Shown here: piece after piece, positions 47,464 to 55,350 of the stretch
Numbering within the stretch: position 1 is the stretch's first letter
Layout: each line of letters begins with the position of its first letter
DNA from: Betaproteobacteria bacterium
GTDB taxonomy: Bacteria; Pseudomonadota; Gammaproteobacteria; Burkholderiales; Rhodocyclaceae
DNA length: 64,000 nt
Assembly: GCA_016720065.1 (NCBI GenBank)
Contig: JADJXY010000002.1
Span: 2,741,001 to 2,805,000, forward strand
Reading direction: 5' to 3'
Position numbers and translations under genes: made by a program
The notes under the pieces: model-generated
Database searches by the model: none
What the model saw: only the letters and a program-made list of their open reading frames with translations
What the model was told of the DNA's origin: nothing

Positions 47464-48449
47464 TGGGCCTGCTCGCCGCCATCACCGGCCTGCTGCACCG
47501 GGCGCCGCCGCCGGATTCCGCTACTCGCGAGGGGCTCGCCCGCATCGCCGAACTGGTCGATCCCCTCCTCAAGGCGGCTCCGGACTTCGACCGCCGGCTG
47601 GAGGCCCCCGTGCACCACGCCCTGGCCTACTGCCAAAGCCTGGTCGGCAGCCTGCCCGGGCCCTGCACCATCGATGCCCGCGCCTTTGCCGCCGATCCTC
47701 TGGTCCATGCCCTCTTCGCCACCGCCGACGACATCCGGGGCATGCTGGGGCGCAGCCAGGCGGTGCGGGATTTCCTGGCCGATCCCGCCAGCCGCGGGAG
47801 CGACAGTTTCTACGCCCTGCTGGCTGCCCGCCGCCAGCAGAAAAAACAGCTGGGCATGGGGCTCCTGGGCGATACGGCGCACAACGGCGTCCCCCAGACC
47901 GTCCTTTACTTCGCCGACCATACCCTGGTGGAACCGCGTTGTGAGCTGGTCGAAGCCCGCAGCGCCCTGCGGGCCAGCGCCTTCGACAGCCTGCTGAAAA
48001 ATTTCCACGCCCACCTGGAGGGTCTGCGCCTGGAAAGGGACGAGACCCGCGGCGACCGCTCCCGGGAGGAGGCCCACCTCGCCCTGCTGCGGGGCAACAC
48101 GCCGGGTCCTGAATACGCGGTCCACACCCGGCGCCTGGCCGAACTCGATGCCCATTTGCGTTCCGTCGCCACCTCCCTGGAACCGGACCCCCTGGTGCGG
48201 GCCCTGGCCGAGTTTCTCCTGGCGCCGGAATTGTCCCTCGCCCTGCGTCCCTGCTCCCTGGCGGTGGATCGCCTGGGCGTCGTGGCCGACACCGAGAAGG
48301 CGGGCAGCGCCGAGGTCCTCGATTTTCCTGAACTGTGCGGCCGCGACAAGCGCCACTATCTCGTCATGCTGGTCCGCGTGAGTCGCGCCGAGGCCGAGGC
48401 CGCGGTGGCCTCGATCCTCGATCTCAAGCACCGTTTCGTCATCCTGTGA
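47463..48449 (+). CDS. Conserved-looking protein of unknown function
   Basis: 328-aa soluble protein, no signal peptide or transmembrane helix. I recognise no domain. Visible features: Leu/Ala-rich helices throughout, a conserved-looking block SDSFYALLAARRQQKKQLGMGL near residues 118-140, a long charged helix (FHAHLEGLRLERDETRGDRSREEAHL, split at about 183-208), and a C-terminal LKHRFVIL. It is translationally coupled to liuE at its start and to a DUF1289 gene at its end (GTGA). Codon usage looks native. A role near acyl-CoA metabolism is only suggested by position. Confidence 0.72.
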   Translation: MGLLAAITGLLHRAPPPDSATREGLARIAELVDPLLKAAPDFDRRLEAPVHHALAYCQSLVGSLPGPCTIDARAFAADPLVHALFATADDIRGMLGRSQAVRDFLADPASRGSDSFYALLAARRQQKKQLGMGLLGDTAHNGVPQTVLYFADHTLVEPRCELVEARSALRASAFDSLLKNFHAHLEGLRLERDETRGDRSREEAHLALLRGNTPGPEYAVHTRRLAELDAHLRSVATSLEPDPLVRALAEFLLAPELSLALRPCSLAVDRLGVVADTEKAGSAEVLDFPELCGRDKRHYLVMLVRVSRAEAEAAVASILDLKHRFVIL

Positions 48450-48655
48450 GCCCCGTCGCCTCCCCCTGCATCGACGTGTGCTGCATGGACGCCACCTGCG
48501 GCTTCTGCCGCGGCTGCCTGCGCACCCTGGACGAAATCGCCGCCTGGGGCGATGCCGACGAGGCGGAGCGCATCGCCATCCTGGCCGCGGTCGCCCGGCG
48601 GCGCCAGGACTTTGATCCCTGGGACGGCCCCATGCGCCGCAATTGCGAACCATGA
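48446..48655 (+). CDS. DUF1289 small Cys-rich protein
   Basis: 69-aa protein beginning SPVASPCIDVCCMDATCGFCRGCLRTLDEIAAW. The spacing of cysteines (PCIDVC, CGFCRGC) is that of DUF1289 proteins, probably a small metal- or cluster-binding fold of unknown role. The GTG start overlaps the preceding stop by 4 bp. A second protein with a similar Cys pattern follows immediately. Confidence 0.82.
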   Translation: MSPVASPCIDVCCMDATCGFCRGCLRTLDEIAAWGDADEAERIAILAAVARRRQDFDPWDGPMRRNCEP

Positions 48656-48831
48656 GCGACGAAGAACTCTACCCCTGCGTCGGGATTTGCATGCCCGACC
48701 CCGATTCCGGCCGCTGCATGGGTTGCGGCCGGCCCCCACTGGAATCGCCGGAGGCCGTCGTCGTGCGCGAAGCGCGGCGCAGTGCCCCCACCGAGCCCCG
48801 CCCGGCGGGCGACCCGGATACCCCCGCATGA
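48652..48831 (+). CDS. Second DUF1289-like Cys-rich small protein
   Basis: 59-aa protein MSDEELYPCVGICMPDPDSGRCMGCGRPPLE... with four cysteines (CVGIC, CMGC) spaced like DUF1289, but with the insertion PDPDSG. A Pro/Arg-rich tail follows. Both its start and its stop overlap neighbours by 4 bp. The two tandem paralogue-like small proteins may be partners; function is unknown. Confidence 0.7.
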   Translation: MSDEELYPCVGICMPDPDSGRCMGCGRPPLESPEAVVVREARRSAPTEPRPAGDPDTPA

Positions 48832-49739
48832 GCCTCCCCCCCACCCTGCGCGTCCTCGAACGCGGCTGGCTGTCGGCCAACAATATCGTCTTCCTCGATG
48901 GGGACGAAGCCACCGTGGTCGATACCGGCTATGTCACCCACGCCGCCCAGACGGTGGCACTCGTGCGCCACGCCCTCGACGGCCGGCGCCTGGCCCGCGT
49001 CGTCAATACCCATTCCCACTCCGACCACATCGGCGGCAACGCCGCCTTGCAGGCCGCCTTCGGCTGCCGCATCGTCGTTCCCGGCGGCCTGGCCGCCAGC
49101 GTGGCGGAATGGGACGAAAACGCCCTGCTCCTTTCGCCCCTGGGGCAGCAGGCCGCACGCTTCAGCCACGACGCCACCCTTCAGGCCGGAGACCACCTGG
49201 AGATGGGGGGCCTGGAGTGGGAAGCCCTGGCCGTCCCCGGCCACGACATGGAAGCCCTGGCCTATTACAACGCGGAGAAACGCATCCTCATTTCCGGTGA
49301 TGCCTTCTGGCAGAACGGCTTCGGCGTCGCCTTCCCGGAACTGCTCGCCCAGGCCGACGGTCTCGCCGCCACCCGCGCCACCCTGGAGCGCCTCGCCGCG
49401 CTGCCCCTGGATTGGGTGATCCCCGGCCACGGCAGCCCCTTCTGCACGGTGCAGGAAGCCTTCGCCAAGGCCTTCGGCAAACTGGCCCATTTCGAATCCA
49501 ATCTGGACCACCTGGCCTGGCACGGCATCAAGGTCATCGTCTCCTTCGCCATCATGGAGCGGCGTTCCCTGGCCCGGGACGAGGTGGCGCCTTTCCTGGC
49601 CGGGCTTACCTTTGCCCATGCAGTGAATGAGCGCTACCTGCGCCTCACCCCCGATGAACTCGCCGCCCGCGTGGTGCGCGACCTCCTGGCCGTCGGCGCC
49701 CTGCGCCGCGAAGCGGGGGGAATCCTGGTGCCGGCCTGA
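48828..49739 (+). CDS. Metallo-beta-lactamase-fold hydrolase (second)
   Basis: 303-aa MBL-fold enzyme. It shows NIVFLDGDEATVVDTGYVTH, metal motif VNTHSHSDHIGGNA (HxHxDH), VPGHDMEALAYYNAEKRILISGDAFW and VIPGHGSPF. All zinc ligands appear present. It is distinct in length and sequence from the MBL protein upstream of phaC, although both lie near liu genes. It ends the coupled run liuE-unknown-DUF1289-DUF1289. A hydrolase of glyoxalase-II or lactonase type is possible. Confidence 0.88.
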   Translation: MSLPPTLRVLERGWLSANNIVFLDGDEATVVDTGYVTHAAQTVALVRHALDGRRLARVVNTHSHSDHIGGNAALQAAFGCRIVVPGGLAASVAEWDENALLLSPLGQQAARFSHDATLQAGDHLEMGGLEWEALAVPGHDMEALAYYNAEKRILISGDAFWQNGFGVAFPELLAQADGLAATRATLERLAALPLDWVIPGHGSPFCTVQEAFAKAFGKLAHFESNLDHLAWHGIKVIVSFAIMERRSLARDEVAPFLAGLTFAHAVNERYLRLTPDELAARVVRDLLAVGALRREAGGILVPA

Positions 49740-49761
49740 GGCAGGCCGGGCGCCGCCGTCG

Positions 49762-50721
49762 CTAACTCCGGCCTGACTTGGGCGCCACGATCTGATTGCG
49801 CCCGGCGTTCTTGGCCCGCTTGAGGGCCTTGGTCGCCGCCTCGCACAAATCCTCGAAGCTTTGCCCCGCCGACCATTCGGCGATGCCGCCCGATACGGTG
49901 AGGGAAACGTCCAGCCCCATGGGCAGGCGGATGGGGGTCGCTGCGATGGCCCCGCGCAGGCGTTCGGCGGTCAGGCGCGCGTGCACCGATTCGGTGGCCG
50001 GCATGAGCACGGCAATCTCGTCGCCCCCGAAGCGGGCGCAGAGATCGTTGAGGCGCAGGCTGTGGCCGACGATGCGCCCGGCGTGGCGCAGGGCCTGGTC
50101 GCCCGCTTCGGTACCGTAGAGTTCGTTGAGCTTGGCGAAGTAATCGACGTCGAGCAGCAGCAGGGAAACCCGCTGCCCGATGCGTTCGCAGAGATCGATC
50201 TGGCGCGGGAAGACATCATCGGCCCAGGCGCGGGTGCGCAGACCGGTGACGTCGTCGGTTTCCACCTCTCGGCTGTGTTCCCGACGCAGTTCCAGGCTGG
50301 AGAGGAGCACCGCGTTGTTCTCCCGGATGCGCCCGGCCAGAATACGCAGGAGATTGAAGGCCGTGGCCTGGTGGCGGGCCAGCAGGTTCCACAGCACCGC
50401 CTGGGGAATGGCCAGCAGGCGGCAGGTGCCGTGGGCCATGACGTAGGCCGATGGCGGCCTGGAATCGACGATGGACAGCTCCCCCACGCATTCGCCGGTG
50501 CCCAGGCGAACGATGGGCTTGGAAGCGTCGGGCTCCAGACAGACCAGCAGTTCGCCGTCGAGGATGACGTAGATTTCGCTATTGTTCTGGGCCGGATCGA
50601 GCAGGGTTTCCCCGCCTGCCAGCATGACCTCCCGGCTGCCGTCCAGGGTGCCCCGCAGGGCATCGGGGTCCACACCGCGGAACAGCGGCGCAGCGGCCAG
50701 AATGAGATCGATGGTTTCCAT
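49762..50721 (-). CDS. cNMP-binding diguanylate cyclase (GGDEF)
   Basis: 319-aa protein. Residues about 10-130 are a cyclic-nucleotide-binding-type sensor (GETLLDPAQNNSEIYVILDGELLV, GECVGELSIVD). Residues 155-315 are a GGDEF domain with signature GGDEI at 232-236 and the inhibitory site RLND (223-226), five residues before it. It would make c-di-GMP under control of a bound ligand and feed-back inhibition. The ATG at 50721 has GGGAAAG upstream; the frame further upstream is unrelated. Confidence 0.88.
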   Translation of the reverse strand: METIDLILAAAPLFRGVDPDALRGTLDGSREVMLAGGETLLDPAQNNSEIYVILDGELLVCLEPDASKPIVRLGTGECVGELSIVDSRPPSAYVMAHGTCRLLAIPQAVLWNLLARHQATAFNLLRILAGRIRENNAVLLSSLELRREHSREVETDDVTGLRTRAWADDVFPRQIDLCERIGQRVSLLLLDVDYFAKLNELYGTEAGDQALRHAGRIVGHSLRLNDLCARFGGDEIAVLMPATESVHARLTAERLRGAIAATPIRLPMGLDVSLTVSGGIAEWSAGQSFEDLCEAATKALKRAKNAGRNQIVAPKSGRS

Positions 50722-50740
50722 GGTCTTCCCTTTCTCCCGT

Positions 50741-51904
50741 TCAGGAACGCGGCAGTGCCCGTTGCACCAGGCGGACCCAGTAGGCGACGCCCAGAGCCAG
50801 GGCGTCGTCGTTGAAATCGTAATGGGGATTGTGCAGGGTACAGCCGCCGGTGCCCGGGCCATTGCCCAGCCAGACGTAACAGCCCGGCTTTTCCCGCAGC
50901 ATGTAGGCGAAATCCTCGGCCCCCATGGAGGGCAGCTCGTCGTCGCGCACCCGATCGGCCCCCAGCACCTCGGCAGCCACCGCATGGCAGAAGGCGCTCG
51001 CGGCGGCACTGTTGACGGTGGGGGGGTAGCGGTGATCGAAGTGCACCGTGATCTGGCCGCCGAAGGCGCTGGCGATTCCGCCGCAGAGGCGTTCGATGGC
51101 CCGCTCGACGGTCTCCTGCACTTCGGCCTTGAAGCTGCGGATGGTGCCGCGCAGGACGACTTCCTCGGGAATCACGTTCCAGGCCTCGCCGCCGTGAAAC
51201 TGGGTCACGCTCACCACTGCCGCCTCGCAGGGATGCAGGTTGCGGCTGACCACGGTCTGCAGGGCCTGCACCAGTTGGCTGCCGGCGACGATGGCATCCA
51301 CCCCCTGGTGGGGCATGGCGGCATGGCAGCCGTGCCCGCGCACCACGATCTCGAAGCCGCAGGTACCCGCCATCACCGGCCCCGACATGACCGCCATTTC
51401 CCCCACCGGGATGCCGGGCCAGTTGTGCAGGCCATAGACCGCCTCGACCGGGAAACGGCTGAATAGCCCCTCGGCGATCATCACCGCCGCGCCGCCTTCG
51501 GCTTCCTCTGCGGGTTGGAAGATGAACACCGCGGTGCCGTCGAAATCGGGCTCCGCCGCCAGCCGACGCGCGGCGCCCAGGAGCATGGCGGTATGGCCAT
51601 CATGGCCACAGGCGTGCATGCGGCCCGGATGGCGCGAGCGGTGAGGAAACGCGTTCAGCTCGGCCAGGGGCAGCGCATCCATGTCGGCCCGCAGGCCCAC
51701 CATGCGCGGCGAACTGCCCGCCCGCAGCACGCCCACCACGCCGGTGCGGGCCAGTCCGCGGTGGACTTCGAGGCCGGCCCGGGCCAGTTCCGCCGCCACC
51801 CGCTCGGCGGTGCGGTGCTCGTCGAAGGCCAGTTCCGGGTGGGCATGCAGATCCCGGCGCAGGGCCACCAGTTCGGCAAGATCGGGGATTTCGAGGGACG
51901 GCAT
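50741..51904 (-). CDS. M20D family amidohydrolase (hippurate hydrolase-like)
   Basis: 387-aa metallopeptidase-family protein. It shows RRDLHAHPELAF, GLRADMDALPL, HACGHDGHTAMLLGAA (metal ligands), IFQPAEEAEGGA with catalytic Glu pair, and the end MGAEDFAYML. Such enzymes hydrolyse N-acyl amino acids, for example hippurate or N-acetyl ornithine-type substrates. Its gene lies 20 bp upstream of the cyclase gene on the same strand. Substrate unknown. Confidence 0.91.
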   Translation of the reverse strand: MPSLEIPDLAELVALRRDLHAHPELAFDEHRTAERVAAELARAGLEVHRGLARTGVVGVLRAGSSPRMVGLRADMDALPLAELNAFPHRSRHPGRMHACGHDGHTAMLLGAARRLAAEPDFDGTAVFIFQPAEEAEGGAAVMIAEGLFSRFPVEAVYGLHNWPGIPVGEMAVMSGPVMAGTCGFEIVVRGHGCHAAMPHQGVDAIVAGSQLVQALQTVVSRNLHPCEAAVVSVTQFHGGEAWNVIPEEVVLRGTIRSFKAEVQETVERAIERLCGGIASAFGGQITVHFDHRYPPTVNSAAASAFCHAVAAEVLGADRVRDDELPSMGAEDFAYMLREKPGCYVWLGNGPGTGGCTLHNPHYDFNDDALALGVAYWVRLVQRALPRS

Positions 51905-52088
51905 GGGGAAAACTCCAGGGGAAGACTATTAGACCGGCAAATGGTCGGTGCGACAACCGTCCCTGGCGCCGTGACCCGAGTCCGGCGGGCCGGATTGCAC
52001 GAAGCCACGGGGAACCCGGGCCAAGGTCTATGCCGGCTTTTTATTTGCTGCCTTGCCGCGATCGGGCGGCTTCATTATCCTGCGGACC

Positions 52089-52937
52089 ATGGACCTCATC
52101 CTCATCAGCGGCCTCTCCGGTTCCGGCAAGTCCGTCGCCCTTCACCTCCTGGAGGATTCGGGCTACTACTGCGTGGACAATCTGCCCGTGGTCATGCTGA
52201 CCATTCTGGTGCGCATGTTGAAGGAAGAGGGCATCCGCAAAGTGGCCGTCGGGGTCGACGCCCGCTCCGGAGACGGCATCACGCTCCTGGAAGACAAGTT
52301 GAAGACCCTGAACGAGGAATGCGAGCGCTTCGCCTTCCTCTTTCTGTACTGCAAGGAAGACACCCTCCTGAAGCGCTATTCGGAATCGCGGCGGCGCCAC
52401 CCGCTGGCATCCGAGGGCCGCACCCTGGAAGAAGCGATCCGACTGGAGCAGGAACTGCTCGACCCGGTCGGCGCCCTGGGGCACCGCATCGACACCAGCG
52501 ACCTCAAGGCCAATGCCCTGCGCGAGTGGGTACGGCAGTTCATCGACGCCGAACCGGGGCGGGGCCTCATCCTGCTCTTCGAGTCCTTCGGCTTCAAGCA
52601 TGGCGTCCCCCTCGACGCCGACCTGGTCTTCGACGTGCGCTGCCTGCCCAATCCCTACTACGACGTGCTTCTGCGGCCCCTCACCGGCATCGACGCTCCG
52701 GTGATCGAGTTTCTGGACAGCCAGTATGAAGTCCGCGCCATGCGGGAGGATATCCGCCGTTTCGTCGCCACCTGGCTGCCCGCCTACATCCGCGACAACC
52801 GCAACTACCTCACCGTGGCCATCGGCTGCACCGGTGGCCAGCACCGCTCGGTGCACATCGCCGACTGGCTGGCCCGGGAATTCCGCGACCGTGCCCGGGT
52901 GCTCATCCGCCACCGGGCGCTGTCCGGCGCCAGCTGA
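52089..52937 (+). CDS. rapZ: RNase adapter / nucleotide-binding protein RapZ
   Basis: 282-aa P-loop protein with GLSGSGKS at residues 8-15 and C-terminal RapZ marks (DVRCLPNPYY, IGCTGGQHRSVHIAD). RapZ directs RNase E to GlmZ in enterobacteria; in beta-proteobacteria the role is less clear. The ATG at 52089 is preferred to an upstream TTG since the family starts MDLILISG. A CATTAT -10-like box (52073-52078) lies only 10 nt upstream, hinting at a short leader. The 184 bp before it have no gene. Confidence 0.9.
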   Translation: MDLILISGLSGSGKSVALHLLEDSGYYCVDNLPVVMLTILVRMLKEEGIRKVAVGVDARSGDGITLLEDKLKTLNEECERFAFLFLYCKEDTLLKRYSESRRRHPLASEGRTLEEAIRLEQELLDPVGALGHRIDTSDLKANALREWVRQFIDAEPGRGLILLFESFGFKHGVPLDADLVFDVRCLPNPYYDVLLRPLTGIDAPVIEFLDSQYEVRAMREDIRRFVATWLPAYIRDNRNYLTVAIGCTGGQHRSVHIADWLAREFRDRARVLIRHRALSGAS

Positions 52938-52944
52938 CGGGCCC

Positions 52945-53388
52945 GTGCCTGAGCGAAGAACGGCGCCGACCCCATCCGTGGCCCCGCTGCCCGCGCCGCT
53001 GCGAGAGCGTCTTTCCCCCTGGCTGGCCCTGCTGCGGCCGGGGGACTGGGGCGTCTTCCTGGCCGCCGCCCTGGCCGCGGGGGGATCGTTTCCCCTCTTC
53101 TGGCAGGGCGGTCTGGCCGAGCGGGCGGTGATCCGCCAGGAGGGGGCCATCTTCGCCCAGGTCGATCTGCACGCCCGGCGCCGCATCGAAGTGGCGGGCC
53201 CCCTGGGTACCACGGTCATCGCCATCGAGCCGGGCCGGGCCCGCGTCGTCTCCGACCCCGGCCCGCGCCAGTACTGCGTACGTCAGGGTTGGCTCAGCCG
53301 CCCCGGCGAAATCGCCATTTGCGCCCCCAACCGGGTGAGCCTGGCCATCGCCGGTCGCACCAAGGCCTATGACAGCCTCAGTTATTGA
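52945..53388 (+). CDS. NusG domain II-like membrane-associated protein
   Basis: 147-aa protein starting at GTG 52945. A hydrophobic segment (WGVFLAAALAAGGSFPLFW, about 34-52) is followed by a beta-rich domain RIEVAGPLGTTVIAIEPGRARVVSDPGPRQYC with the C-terminal Cys-containing RQYCVRQGWLSRPGEIAICAPNRVSLAI. This resembles NusG domain II-type proteins found beside the Gx (heptaprenyl diphosphate synthase I-like) transporter. The next gene is that transporter and overlaps it by 20 bp. Function is unknown. Confidence 0.68.
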   Translation: MPERRTAPTPSVAPLPAPLRERLSPWLALLRPGDWGVFLAAALAAGGSFPLFWQGGLAERAVIRQEGAIFAQVDLHARRRIEVAGPLGTTVIAIEPGRARVVSDPGPRQYCVRQGWLSRPGEIAICAPNRVSLAIAGRTKAYDSLSY

Positions 53389-53905
53389 ACTGCCGGTCAC
53401 CGCCGCCGACCGGCGCATCGCCCGTCTGGCCGCGGCCGCCGTGGGCCTGTCCCTGGTGGACGCCGCCATCCCCACCCCCCTGCCGGGCGTCAAGCCGGGG
53501 CTGGCCAATATCGTCACGCTGCTGGTCCTGCACCGCTACGGCTGGGGCACCGCCGCCTGGGTCACCGGCCTGCGCGTGGTCGCAGGCAGCATCCTCCTCG
53601 GGCAGTTCCTGGCGCCGGGGTTTTTCCTTTCCCTCACCGGCGCCGTGGCGAGCCTCCTGGTCCTGGCCGGGGCCCGTCATCTGCCGGCCCGCCACTTCGG
53701 GCCCGTGAGCTGGAGCCTCCTCGCCGCCCTGGCCCACATCGGCGGCCAACTGCTCCTTGCCCGGGCCTGGCTCATCCCCCATGATGGCGTCTTCCTGCTG
53801 GCGCCGCTCTTCGCCGCCGCTGCCGTCGTCTTCGGCACCGCCAACGGCCTGATCGTGGCGCGCCTGCTGGCCGAAGCCCCGCTTGCGGAGAAAACCCATG
53901 CCTGA
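53369..53905 (+). CDS. Gx transporter family membrane protein
   Basis: 178-aa hydrophobic protein with about five transmembrane helices. It carries the family text LSLVDAAIPTPLPGVKPGLANIVTLLVLHRYGW and GQFLAPGFFLSLTGAVASLLVL. This family was first annotated as heptaprenyl diphosphate synthase component I, but appears to be a transporter. It overlaps the NusG-like gene by 20 bp and ubiX by 8 bp. Substrate unknown; a link to prenyl or flavin chemistry with UbiX is speculative. Confidence 0.8.
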   Translation: MTASVIELPVTAADRRIARLAAAAVGLSLVDAAIPTPLPGVKPGLANIVTLLVLHRYGWGTAAWVTGLRVVAGSILLGQFLAPGFFLSLTGAVASLLVLAGARHLPARHFGPVSWSLLAALAHIGGQLLLARAWLIPHDGVFLLAPLFAAAAVVFGTANGLIVARLLAEAPLAEKTHA

Positions 53906-54506
53906 AACCATCTGCCTCGCCTGGACCGGCGCCTCGGGCATGCCCTACGGCCTGCGCCTGCTCGAATGCCTCCTGGCGGCCGGGGTGCGCGTCCAGTTGC
54001 TCTACTCCCAGGCCGCCCAGATCGTCGCCCGCCAGGAACTCGGCCTCGACCTGCCCTCGCGGCCGGCCGAAGCCCGCGACCTCCTGCTCGCCCACCTGGC
54101 GGCCGACCCGGATCGCCTGGCCGTCTACGGCCGCGAGGAATGGTTCGCCCCCATGGCCTCCGGCTCCAACCCCCCCGACGCCATGGTGATCTGCCCCTGC
54201 ACCATGGGCACTCTGGGGGCCGTCGCCCAGGGCCTGGCCGACAAGCTCATCGAACGGGCCGCCGACGTCATGCTGAAGGAGGGCCGCCCCCTCATCCTGG
54301 TGCCGCGGGAAACGCCGCTTTCCGCCATCCATCTGGAGAACATGCTGCGTCTCGCTCGGGCGGGGGCCATCCTCCTGCCCCCCAACCCGGGTTTCTACCA
54401 CCATCCGCAGAGCGTGGGCGACCTGGTCGATTTCGTCGTCGCCCGCATCCTGGATCGCCTGGGCGTTCCCCATACGCTCGTGCGCCCCTGGGGTGCCGAC
54501 GCCTGA
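53898..54506 (+). CDS. ubiX: Flavin prenyltransferase UbiX
   Basis: 202-aa flavoprotein that attaches a dimethylallyl group to FMN, forming the prenyl-FMN cofactor of UbiD decarboxylases in ubiquinone synthesis. It has WTGASGMPYGLRLLE, CPCTMGTLGAVAQGLADKLIERAADV, LVPRETPLSAIHLENML and PNPGFYHHPQSVGDLVDFVVARILD. The ATG at 53898 matches family start. Its stop is joined to the next gene (TGATG). The ubiD gene is not in the window. Confidence 0.94.
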   Translation: MPETICLAWTGASGMPYGLRLLECLLAAGVRVQLLYSQAAQIVARQELGLDLPSRPAEARDLLLAHLAADPDRLAVYGREEWFAPMASGSNPPDAMVICPCTMGTLGAVAQGLADKLIERAADVMLKEGRPLILVPRETPLSAIHLENMLRLARAGAILLPPNPGFYHHPQSVGDLVDFVVARILDRLGVPHTLVRPWGADA

Positions 54507-55135
54507 TGGGGCTCTTCCGCTTCGGGCGCGCCACCCCGGCGCCGCAGACCCGCGACATCGCCCTGTTTCCGCTCAACACGGTGCTTTTTCCCGGCGGAAT
54601 CCTGAAGCTCAAGCTCTTCGAACAGCGCTATCTCGACATGGCCAGCGCCTGCCTGCGCCAGGACGAGGCCTTCGGGGTCTGCCTCATCCTCAGGGGCCAG
54701 GAAGTGGGGACACCCGCCGAGGTCCATCCGACAGGCACCCTCGCCCGCATCATGGCCTGCGACGTGCCCCAGCTGGGCCTCATGCAACTCCGCGTGCAGG
54801 GCGAGAGGCGCTTCCGTCTCCTGGACAGCAGCGCCACCCCGGACCATCTGCTGCGCGGGCGGATCGAACTCCTGCCCCCGCCAGCCAGGATGCCCTTGCC
54901 CGACTGGGCCGAGCGCCTCCTGCCGCTGCTGGAGCGCATCGTCGGCGACCAGGGCGACGATGCCGTGGCCCGGCCGCACCGCTATGACGACGCCGACTGG
55001 GTCGGCTGCCGCCTCACCGAGGTGCTGCCGGTGCAGAACCTGGCCAAGCAGAAGCTGCTGGAACTGGACGACCCCGTGGTACGGCTGGAAATCCTGGAGA
55101 AATTCCTCAGCCAGCGGGGGCTGCTGGGCGCTTGA
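54506..55135 (+). CDS. Lon N-terminal (LON substrate-binding) domain protein
   Basis: 209-aa stand-alone LON substrate-binding domain, with no ATPase or protease part. It shows IALFPLNTVLFPGGILKLKLFEQRYLDM, FGVCLILRGQEVGTPAEVHPTGTLARI and the C-terminal VLPVQNLAKQKLLELDDPVVRLEIL. Small proteins of this type may be substrate adaptors or have unrelated roles. It is coupled to ubiX. The 215 bp after it (55136-55350) contain no gene; a short GGGC/GCCC tetraloop hairpin is near 55259. Confidence 0.88.
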   Translation: MGLFRFGRATPAPQTRDIALFPLNTVLFPGGILKLKLFEQRYLDMASACLRQDEAFGVCLILRGQEVGTPAEVHPTGTLARIMACDVPQLGLMQLRVQGERRFRLLDSSATPDHLLRGRIELLPPPARMPLPDWAERLLPLLERIVGDQGDDAVARPHRYDDADWVGCRLTEVLPVQNLAKQKLLELDDPVVRLEILEKFLSQRGLLGA

Positions 55136-55350
55136 GCGCACCGCTTTCCCCCTGCCGGCGAGCCGGGGTTGTGGACTCGCAGGCAGGCAGCACGGCTCGC
55201 GGCCGCCCCCGCGGAGCCGTCCCACCAGGGCGCCTCCCCCGATCGGCCCCGCTCGCCTCGGGCTTCGGCCCAAAGAACTAGTCCTTCGCCGGGGGCCGCG
55301 GGCGCTATGCCATCCGGTACCATCGGCGTCTCCCCTTCGGCCCCGGGACC

